This document shows positions 1 to 6,605 of a stretch of DNA of 17,385 nt, one piece after another. This DNA is from Butyrivibrio sp. UBA3740 (GTDB taxonomy: Bacteria; Bacillota; Clostridia; Lachnospirales; Lachnospiraceae): positions 1 to 17,385 of the forward strand of contig DFGW01000156.1 in NCBI GenBank assembly GCA_002372465.1. Reading direction: 5' to 3'. Every line of letters starts with the position of its first letter. The stretch's first letter is position 1. A program made the position numbers and the translations under genes. The notes under the pieces were generated by a model. It had not been told where the DNA came from, made no database searches, and saw only the letters and a list, made by a program, of their open reading frames with translations.

Positions 1-1
1 C

Positions 2-1066
2 TGGTGGTGGCATTCTTTTACTGCCCAGGACGCGGAAACAGGAGAAGACAAGCCTTTCTTCATAGAGTTTTTCATATGTAATCCAGCGCTTGCTGAGGAT
101 GAACCGGTTTTTGGTCAACTTCCCAAGAATAAAAAAGAAGGCAGGAGACCTTCATACCTGATGGTAAAAGCCGGAACGTGGGGAGAAGATGCCTGCCAGC
201 TCCATAGGTTCTTTTCACTTAAAAACGTGAAACTTCATGGAAGTGCTCCATATAGAATAGAGGCAGATGACTGCCTGGCTTCTGAAAATGCTCTCAGAGG
301 GCGCATAAGTGTGTCAAAAGATGCTGCGGCTGCTTTCCCTGAATGGATGAGCGATGCCGGAGAAATCTCTTTTGACCTTGTCATTGACAAACAGATTGCT
401 TTTAACGTTGGGTATGGGGCGAGTAAGCCGCTTCGAGATGCCGAAGCTTTCGCCATGTATTGGCACGCAGAGGGAATGAAGAGTGCCTATGGAGGGACTA
501 TTACTTTCAACGGAAGGAAATATATTGTCACTCCGGAAAAGAGCTACGGATATGCTGACAAGAATTGGGGAAGGGATTTTACAAGTCCATGGGTCTGGCT
601 CTCATCAAATTGTCTTGTAAGCAGAAAAAACGGCAAACAGCTGATGAACAGTGTATTTGATATAGGCGGCGGAAGACCCAAGATCTACTTTGTGCCCTTG
701 GACAGAAGACTCTTGGGAGTCTTTTACTACGAAGGCAAAGAATACGATTTCAATTTCTCCAAGATCCATCTACATGTAAAAACAGACTTCAGCTTTGAAG
801 AAACAGACACCGAAGTGATATGGCATGTGAGACAGGAGAATATCAATGCTGTCATGGAGACAGAAGTGCACTGCCTGAAAAAAGACATGCTCTTTATCAA
901 CTATGAATCACCTGACGGAAAGAAGAACCATAATCATCTATGGAACGGGGGAAATGGCACCGGGCTCATAAAGCTCTATGATAAGGAAGGCGACAATAAG
1001 CTCGTTCTGGTTGATGAAATAGAAGCGACTCATATCGGTTGCGAGTACGGAGAATACGGAGAATAA
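2..1066 (+). CDS. Tocopherol-cyclase-like (AttH/lipocalin-fold) protein, 5' end outside window
   Basis: The frame is open from base 2 to a TAA at 1064-1066, giving 354 visible residues, and the codons before the first ATG (161) read as coding without a stop. The true start is therefore upstream of the window. The best recognisable signature is GYADKNWGRDF followed by SPWVW near visible residues 183-197, which resembles the KNWG block of the tocopherol cyclase family (PF14249). Bacterial members are mostly of unknown function and share a two-lobed lipocalin-like beta fold. The visible part shows no signal peptide or membrane segment. Plant tocopherol cyclases act on prenylquinols, but nothing here supports that substrate in an anaerobic Firmicute, so the name indicates fold only. 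The stop codon overlaps the next gene's ATG (TAATG), which implies translational coupling to the LRR gene. Confidence 0.75.
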   Translation, partial: WWWHSFTAQDAETGEDKPFFIEFFICNPALAEDEPVFGQLPKNKKEGRRPSYLMVKAGTWGEDACQLHRFFSLKNVKLHGSAPYRIEADDCLASENALRGRISVSKDAAAAFPEWMSDAGEISFDLVIDKQIAFNVGYGASKPLRDAEAFAMYWHAEGMKSAYGGTITFNGRKYIVTPEKSYGYADKNWGRDFTSPWVWLSSNCLVSRKNGKQLMNSVFDIGGGRPKIYFVPLDRRLLGVFYYEGKEYDFNFSKIHLHVKTDFSFEETDTEVIWHVRQENINAVMETEVHCLKKDMLFINYESPDGKKNHNHLWNGGNGTGLIKLYDKEGDNKLVLVDEIEATHIGCEYGEYGE

Positions 1067-1983
1067 TGCCATTTTTATTTGAAGTGATGGAGCATAAAAA
1101 AGATGCTCATAAATATGTGAATATTACGGGGTTCGAGGGTAACACCTCGAACCTTGTTGTGCCTGGAGAAATAGATGGGCTTCCTGTGGAGGCTATTGGG
1201 AATCACGCGTTTTCAGGAAGAGAAGATCTCATTACAGTTCAGCTTCCAAAGACCATCAAGACCCTCTATGGCTTTGCTTTCCACGACTGCAGGAAGCTTA
1301 AAAAGATATCTCTTTTCGACAGCATTGATGACTACTATGACGGCGTATGCAGACAGTGCGATCGGCTAAAGGAAATTGAGATCACCATGGTCCGCGGCTG
1401 GTACGAGGTGGTAAGGAATTTTCTGGCTGATAATGACAGGACGCTTCGCTTTGTGCTTAACATAGGCACCAATATTGCGGCTCTTACCTTCCCGGAGTAC
1501 GTCTACGACTTTAACGAGAACACCATGGCAAGGACCATCCAGTTTTCCATCGCCGGGTCGGGCATGTTTTACCGCGAGTGTGTGGACAGACGCAGCATAG
1601 ATTATCGCCAGTACGACAAGCTCTTTGAAAAGGCTGTCATCGATGGTGGTGAGACCTCTGAGAACATAGCAGTAGACCGCCTGGTTTATCCGGTGGAACT
1701 TGCAGACAATTACCGCAAGATGTATGAAGAGTTCGTCAGGTCCAATGCAGAATCGATTCTGAGGCGTCTTGTGGAAACCTCCGAAGCAGAGCCTGCAAAC
1801 CTTGATACAGTGAAGGCTCTTTTAACCTATAACAGGAACTGCGGCGGTGAAAAGCTCCTGCCCCTGGGAAGCATTGATGAAGCTATTAAGCTTTCTGCTG
1901 ACAAAAAGCTTGCTAAGATGAGTGCGATCCTTATGGATGGCGATGCATTGACAAGTGTCAGCAGTAATGAATTTGTTTTCTGA
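1066..1983 (+). CDS. Intracellular BspA-type leucine-rich-repeat protein
   Basis: This encodes 305 residues. The ATG at 1066 is preferred over an upstream TTG at 1039 because GGAG lies about 5 bases before it and it overlaps the previous stop by one base. Residues of about 18-107 hold two to three BspA/LRR_5-type repeats: a 'VPGEIDGLPVEAIGNHAFSG' unit, then 'LPKTIKTLYGFAFHDC', then a 'CRQCDRLKEIEI' segment. The remaining 200 residues are an unrecognised mixed alpha/beta then helical region ending in VSSNEFVF. Unlike most BspA-type proteins it has no signal peptide or wall-anchor motif, so it is predicted to be cytoplasmic. It lies upstream of a transporter, a VWA protein and a MoxR ATPase on the same strand. 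An adaptor role for those proteins is inference only. Confidence 0.8.
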   Translation: MPFLFEVMEHKKDAHKYVNITGFEGNTSNLVVPGEIDGLPVEAIGNHAFSGREDLITVQLPKTIKTLYGFAFHDCRKLKKISLFDSIDDYYDGVCRQCDRLKEIEITMVRGWYEVVRNFLADNDRTLRFVLNIGTNIAALTFPEYVYDFNENTMARTIQFSIAGSGMFYRECVDRRSIDYRQYDKLFEKAVIDGGETSENIAVDRLVYPVELADNYRKMYEEFVRSNAESILRRLVETSEAEPANLDTVKALLTYNRNCGGEKLLPLGSIDEAIKLSADKKLAKMSAILMDGDALTSVSSNEFVF

Positions 1984-2019
1984 TGATTATTTATACTAGC
2001 CACAGCCAGGATTATTCTG

Positions 2020-2025
2020 TATAAT
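2020..2025 (+). promoter_or_regulatory. Possible -10 element upstream of NSS transporter gene
   Basis: A perfect TATAAT lies in the 108-base gap between the LRR gene and the transporter start at 2092. No convincing -35 hexamer sits 16-18 bases upstream, and the extended -10 TG is one base out of register. If used, it would allow the transporter, VWA and ATPase genes to be expressed apart from the first two genes. Confidence 0.3.
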
Positions 2026-2091
2026 CTTTTGGGCGGAAGATTCGTTTGCGGGTCTGCTGCTTATTATTTGTTAGAAAGTCTGGTTTTTGAA

Positions 2092-3456
2092 ATGGAAGGA
2101 CAAGAGCGTGGGAGCTTTGGCTCCAGACTTGGATTTATACTGGTAAGTGCAGGATGCGCCATAGGTATCGGAAATGTATGGAAGTTTCCTTATGTGGCGG
2201 GCCAGAACGGCGGATCCATTTTTGTTATTTTTTATCTGTTATTTCTTTTGATCATGGGTATCCCTGTTATGACAATGGAGCTGGCGGTGGGAAGAGCCAG
2301 CGGAATGACCCTGGCAAAGGCCTACAGGAAGCTCGAGAAAAACGGCCAGAAGTGGCATGCACACGGCTGGATGAGTATGGTGGGCTGCTACCTTCTTATG
2401 ATGTATTACACCACTGTTTCCGGATGGATGCTGAACTACTGCTACAAGTTCGCCACAGGCAGGTTTGATAATGTGGCTTCAGATCAGGTGGGAGCGGTTT
2501 TTGATGAGCTTATGGCAAGCCCTGCCGAGATGGGAATTTTTACAATAATAACAGTTTGGTTTGGGTTTATGGTTCTTTCCTTCGGCGTTCAGAAGGGCCT
2601 TGAGAGAGTCAATAAATTCATGATGATAGGTCTTTTGGCGCTTATTATGATCCTGGCAGTTCACAGTATGACACTTTCAGGGGCTGTTGACGGACTTAAG
2701 TTCTTCCTTCTGCCCGATGTTAAAAGAGCTAAGGAAGTAGGAATCCTTCATGTTATTACCAGCGCCATGAATCAGGCTTTCTTTACCTTGAGTGTTGGTA
2801 TGGGATCCATCGAGATCTTCGGAAGCTACATGTCCGATGAGAGGGCGCTTACCGGTGAAGCTGTAAGGATTGCGGCTCTCGATACACTGGTTGCCATCAT
2901 TTCGGGAATCATTATTTTCCCTGCCTGCTTCAGCTTTGGTGTAGCTCCATCACAGGGACCTTCGCTTATCTTCGTGACTCTGCCTGAGATTTTTATCAAC
3001 ATGCCCATGGGCAGAATCTGGGGAACCCTGTTCTTTGTCTTTATGACCTTTGCAAGCTTCTCCACAGTAACAGCTGTGTTTGAAAACCTTGTGGCAGGGG
3101 GCATGGACAACTTCCACTGGGACAGAAGAGCGTCGGTTGTCATCAACTGCATCTTCATGCTTTTTGCAAGTCTTCCCTGCGTTTTGGGTTATAATATATG
3201 GAGTAACTTAAGGTTCCTGGGAGACAGAAATGTTCTGGACTTCGAGGACTTCCTTGTAAGCAACATCATTCTTCCTGTGGGGTCACTTATCTTTGTGCTT
3301 TTCTGTGCCCACAAGTTCGGATGGGGCTTTGATAATTATCTGGAGGAAGTGAATAAGGGTCAAGGCTTTAAGATGCCTCGCTGGCCAAGACTCTATCTGG
3401 CCCTGGTACTGCCTGTCCTTATTCTGATCATCACGATTAACGGAATTGTTGGATGA
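2092..3456 (+). CDS. Sodium-dependent transporter, NSS/SNF family (11-TM bacterial type)
   Basis: This encodes 454 residues. The frame opens at a TTG at 2029, but the ATG at 2092 is chosen because the protein from there begins directly with the family's N-terminal block. Neither start has a strong ribosome site. Residues 9-41 carry the NSS TM1 signature (GSRLGFILVSAGCAIGIGNVWKFPY..GQNGG), including the conserved Asn28 that lines the Na1 site in LeuT-fold proteins. About 11 hydrophobic helices can be counted, ending at IITINGIVG, as in the 11-TM bacterial members such as Tyt1. The family couples Na+ entry to uptake of amino acids or related amines, and the sequence alone does not show the substrate. 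The stop overlaps the next ATG (ATGA at 3453-3456), indicating translational coupling to the VWA protein. Its position inside a MoxR/VWA cluster is unusual. Confidence 0.9.
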   Translation: MEGQERGSFGSRLGFILVSAGCAIGIGNVWKFPYVAGQNGGSIFVIFYLLFLLIMGIPVMTMELAVGRASGMTLAKAYRKLEKNGQKWHAHGWMSMVGCYLLMMYYTTVSGWMLNYCYKFATGRFDNVASDQVGAVFDELMASPAEMGIFTIITVWFGFMVLSFGVQKGLERVNKFMMIGLLALIMILAVHSMTLSGAVDGLKFFLLPDVKRAKEVGILHVITSAMNQAFFTLSVGMGSIEIFGSYMSDERALTGEAVRIAALDTLVAIISGIIIFPACFSFGVAPSQGPSLIFVTLPEIFINMPMGRIWGTLFFVFMTFASFSTVTAVFENLVAGGMDNFHWDRRASVVINCIFMLFASLPCVLGYNIWSNLRFLGDRNVLDFEDFLVSNIILPVGSLIFVLFCAHKFGWGFDNYLEEVNKGQGFKMPRWPRLYLALVLPVLILIITINGIVG

Positions 3457-4787
3457 AAGAGCTGACTGAAAGCAGGAAAAGTTTAGAACTAAGCGACATG
3501 GGAAAGCGCCTTCTTGGCCAGTCCAGGACCGAGCTCTATATTGATATGCGCTTTATGGGAGGGGCTCTGTCCAGCCTTTCCTATGAGATGGACCTTTCTA
3601 CCACTTCAGTCGGCACTGATGCCGTTAACATCAGGTTTAATCCTTCATATATCGTCAGGCTCTTTGTGGAGGAGCCGGGCAAGCTTAACAGAACCTACAT
3701 CCACATGCTTCTGCACTGCATTTTCAGGCACATGTACACCTCGAAGCACTACGAGGATGTACGCCTTTATGATCTATGCGCTGACATTGTTGTTGAGTCC
3801 ATTCTTGATGGGATGGACTACCAGTGTATCTACAGAGTTTCTTCTGATTTTCGCGACAGATGGTATACTCATTTGGAAAAAGAGCTAAAGGTGCTAACGG
3901 TGGAAAAACTCTACCGCTTCTTTTCTGACCCTCAAAACGAACTAGAGGAGCTTGAGTACGAAAAACTTGAGCGTGAATTTAAACTGGATGACCACGCTTT
4001 CTGGCTGCGTCTTCAGAACGATGAACCGGAAAAGCCCGAGAAACCCAAACACATCATGATGATGGAGAGCCGGGAGCAGGATTGGGATAAAGAGTCCAAA
4101 CGCCTTCAGACAGAGATTGAGACCATCGGAAAGAACGCCGGTGATAAGCTTGGAAAGCTTGACTGGATACTTAAGTTTCAGAACACTAAAAGGACAGACT
4201 ATCGAGAGTTTTTACAGCGCTTTAAGGTCCTTCGTGAGGAGGGAGGTATCGATCTTGATACCTTTGACTATGGGATGTACGCCTTTGGCCTTGAGCACTA
4301 TGGCGATATGCCTTTGATAGAAGAAAACGAGTTCAGGGAGGTAAAGAAGATCCAGGAGCTTGTTATAGCCATTGACACCTCCGCATCCTGTAAGGATGAG
4401 CTGGTCCAACGCTTTTTAAATGAGACGGCAGCAATTCTTCTTGAGAAGGATAATTTCTTCCAGCGGATCAAGATACTTATTATAGAATGTGACAATCAGG
4501 TTCAGAGAACTGAACTCATTAGCTCAGTGGATGACATGAAAAAGTATGCCGACGGGATTCATGTGGAAGGCGGCTACGGAACAGATTTCAGGCCTGTATT
4601 TGAGAAAGTGGAAGGGCTCCGGACTGGGGGAGAATTTGAAAACCTTAAGGGTCTTATCTATTTTACAGACGGATACGGCACTTACCCGGACAAGCCCACA
4701 GAGTACGACACTGCATTCGTATTTGCCAAGGACCTGGACTATGATGATGAAAAAGCCCCTGCATGGGCGTTGAAACTGTACATATGA
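3453..4787 (+). CDS. DUF2201-type VWA-like protein with degenerate metallopeptidase-like N-terminus
   Basis: This encodes 444 residues. The N-terminal region (about 1-135) resembles the putative metallopeptidase part of the DUF2201 family, with a His-rich helix H84-M-L-L-H88 and R92-H93. Active enzymes of this type normally have HExxH. Here the second position is Met, so hydrolysis is doubtful. A charged, probably helical linker spans about 150-260. The C-terminal VWA domain (about 300-444) has all MIDAS elements: D308-T-S310-A-S312, T377 in GYGTDFRP and D406 in YFTDGYG. It is therefore expected to bind a divalent metal and a protein ligand. No signal peptide or membrane helix is seen. It is coupled to the transporter upstream by ATGA and followed after 48 bases by a MoxR ATPase, the usual partner of such VWA proteins (compare RavA-ViaA). 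Confidence 0.88.
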   Translation: MKELTESRKSLELSDMGKRLLGQSRTELYIDMRFMGGALSSLSYEMDLSTTSVGTDAVNIRFNPSYIVRLFVEEPGKLNRTYIHMLLHCIFRHMYTSKHYEDVRLYDLCADIVVESILDGMDYQCIYRVSSDFRDRWYTHLEKELKVLTVEKLYRFFSDPQNELEELEYEKLEREFKLDDHAFWLRLQNDEPEKPEKPKHIMMMESREQDWDKESKRLQTEIETIGKNAGDKLGKLDWILKFQNTKRTDYREFLQRFKVLREEGGIDLDTFDYGMYAFGLEHYGDMPLIEENEFREVKKIQELVIAIDTSASCKDELVQRFLNETAAILLEKDNFFQRIKILIIECDNQVQRTELISSVDDMKKYADGIHVEGGYGTDFRPVFEKVEGLRTGGEFENLKGLIYFTDGYGTYPDKPTEYDTAFVFAKDLDYDDEKAPAWALKLYI

Positions 4788-4835
4788 TGGAATTGGGGGA
4801 CAGTTTTTTTGACTCCCAACGAAAGGAAAGATCTC

Positions 4836-6383
4836 ATGAACATAAATGAAGCAAAAGAAGAAGTGAAAAACGCCGTAAGAGCATACCTTGAAAAGGATGA
4901 AGCCGGGCAGTACGAGATTCCCATAGAGCGTCAGCGCCCAATCCTTTTGATGGGACCTCCCGGCATCGGAAAGACCGCCATCATGGAACAGATCGCCCAT
5001 GAGCTTTCTATAAATCTTGTTTCATATACGATCACACACCACACCAGACAGAGTGCCATCGGTCTTCCCAAGATTTCTGAAAAGAAATATGGAGGAAAGA
5101 CCTACTCTGTAACTGAGTACACCATGAGTGAGATCATAGCATCAGTCTATGACCAGATTGAAAAAACCGGGATACAGGAAGGAATTCTTTTCCTGGATGA
5201 GATCAACTGCGTTTCGGAGACTCTGGCGCCCACCATGCTTCAGTTCCTGCAATACAAGACCTTTGGAAGCCACAGGATACCTGACGGATTCATTATTGTT
5301 ACAGCCGGAAATCCTCCCCAGTACAATAAGTCCGTAAGGGACTTCGATATAGTAACCTTGGACCGTGTAAGGCAGATCAATATCGAAGAGGACTTCGATG
5401 CCTGGAAGGACTATGCCTACAAGACAGGAATCCACGGCTCCATCATGGCTTACCTTGAGATCAAGAAGGATAATTTCTACAGCATAAAGACAGATGTGGA
5501 TGGAAGGACCTTTGTTACAGCAAGAGGCTGGGAGGATCTATCAAGGGTCATCAAGGTTCACGAGAAGCTGAAAATGCCCATCAATGAGAATCTGACTGCC
5601 CAGTACCTTCAGAACAAAGAGGTGGCAAGAGACTTTGCAACCTACTATGAGCTCTACCTAAGATATAACGAGCTTTACAAGATTCCCGATATCCTTGAAG
5701 GGAGATTTCCCGAGGATAAGCGTGCCATCAGGGAAGGCTCTTTTGACGAAAAGCTCGGTATCATAAGCCTTCTTACGGATAAGCTCATGGATGAGTTCAG
5801 AAGCTATGCCAGGGAGCAGGCTGTGCAGAAGATGCTCTTTGAGACTGTCAGGGAGTTCGGAAGCTTTTCCGAGACAGAGGCAGGAGCTAGTGAGAAGGTA
5901 GACAGCATACAGTGGTTCAGGGACCGAAAGAAAGTCATGGAGTACAGACTTAAGGAAGAGAGCGAAGCAGGGCTACTGGACCATGAGGAAGAGCGTGTTC
6001 GTGGCATAGCCATCAGGGCAATGGAGGACTGCATTTCCTACCTCTCCACGGCAGCAGGTGCCGAGCCTGACCTTTCAGGTGCTTTTATCCTTGCAAAGAA
6101 CTGGTTCACAAAGAGGGAGAATGTCAGACAGGAGCACATCAAGACCACAGGTGACCACCTGACCAACAGCTTCGACTTCCTGGAGCAGACCTTTGGAGAT
6201 CCCCAGTCCCTTTCTGGAAGCCAGGAGATGGTCATCTTCATCACCGAGCTCTCCAACGCCTATCACAGCCTTAAGTTCGTCCGGGAGACCGGGAATGATG
6301 CGTACTACAACTACAACAAGCTCCTTCTTCTCAGTGACCGCAAGCAGGAACTTATGGAAGAAGCCAGAGCGCTGGTATTCTAA
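4836..6383 (+). CDS. MoxR-type AAA+ ATPase, partner of the VWA protein
   Basis: This encodes 515 residues. The ATG at 4836 is preferred over a TTG at 4809 because AAAGGAAAG ends about six bases before it. The AAA+ core (about 1-260) shows Walker A GPPGIGKT at 40-47, Walker B ILFLDE ending D121-E122, and sensor 1 Asn159 in TAGNPP. The following DFDIVTLDRVRQI holds the arginine-rich segment typical of MoxR/dynein-related ATPases. The region from about 270 to 515 is a long, charged, helical extension that I do not recognise. MoxR ATPases remodel or mature client complexes through VWA partners. The 48-base gap to the VWA gene and the terminator just after the stop mark this as the last gene of its operon. 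The client is unknown, and the NSS transporter and LRR protein are candidates by position only. Confidence 0.9.
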   Translation: MNINEAKEEVKNAVRAYLEKDEAGQYEIPIERQRPILLMGPPGIGKTAIMEQIAHELSINLVSYTITHHTRQSAIGLPKISEKKYGGKTYSVTEYTMSEIIASVYDQIEKTGIQEGILFLDEINCVSETLAPTMLQFLQYKTFGSHRIPDGFIIVTAGNPPQYNKSVRDFDIVTLDRVRQINIEEDFDAWKDYAYKTGIHGSIMAYLEIKKDNFYSIKTDVDGRTFVTARGWEDLSRVIKVHEKLKMPINENLTAQYLQNKEVARDFATYYELYLRYNELYKIPDILEGRFPEDKRAIREGSFDEKLGIISLLTDKLMDEFRSYAREQAVQKMLFETVREFGSFSETEAGASEKVDSIQWFRDRKKVMEYRLKEESEAGLLDHEEERVRGIAIRAMEDCISYLSTAAGAEPDLSGAFILAKNWFTKRENVRQEHIKTTGDHLTNSFDFLEQTFGDPQSLSGSQEMVIFITELSNAYHSLKFVRETGNDAYYNYNKLLLLSDRKQELMEEARALVF

Positions 6384-6393
6384 AATACATATT

Positions 6394-6425
6394 AGACCCG
6401 GGATTTATCTTCCCGGGTCTGTTTT
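6394..6425 (+). terminator. Rho-independent terminator after the MoxR ATPase gene
   Basis: A perfect 10-bp stem AGACCCGGGA / TCCCGGGTCT (6394-6403 with 6411-6420) has a 7-base loop and is followed by GTTTTT. It begins 10 bases after the ATPase stop. The stem is nearly identical to the one that ends leuA. Confidence 0.9.
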
Positions 6426-6470
6426 TATGACAAAAAACATCAAGAAAAGAGATTAAAATCACCATGATGT

Positions 6471-6488
6471 AATTGTGCAAAATTGTGC
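6471..6488 (+). repeat. Tandem direct repeat AATTGTGC, 10-bp period, upstream of leuA-araC
   Basis: AATTGTGC occurs at 6471-6478 and again at 6481-6488, exactly one helical turn apart. The second copy runs into a possible extended -10 element. A second pair, TCAACAAAA at 6503-6511 and 6546-6554, lies downstream with a 43-base period, close to four helical turns. Direct repeats on one helix face suit AraC-family binding, which makes this a candidate operator for the DNA-binding domain fused to the downstream enzyme. That link is inference. Confidence 0.45.
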
Positions 6489-6494
6489 TATCAT
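6486..6494 (+). promoter_or_regulatory. Possible extended -10 promoter of leuA-araC
   Basis: TGC-TATCAT fits an extended -10 (TGnTATAAT with one mismatch). No good -35 lies 16-18 bases upstream, as expected for an extended -10 or activator-dependent promoter. Transcription would start near 6501 and give a leader of about 105 bases. No T-box motif and no leucine-rich leader peptide is visible in that leader. Confidence 0.35.
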
Positions 6495-6605
6495 AATATT
6501 CATCAACAAAAAAGAGCTATTTTATCATCCACACATATAAATCAGTCAACAAAACCGACCGATATTAATGTGACATGATAAATAATATCAAAGGGGAGAA
6601 GCAAC

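Noticed and set aside
4524..5000. Minus-strand open frame across the VWA/ATPase junction
   Set aside because: It overlaps the MIDAS region of the VWA gene and the Walker A region of the ATPase gene, both of which are clearly coding on the + strand.
6427..6605. T-box or leucine leader-peptide attenuator
   Set aside because: No T-box core, no anti-terminator/terminator pair in the leader, and no short frame with leucine codons. The only hairpin terminator (6394-6425) belongs to the upstream operon.
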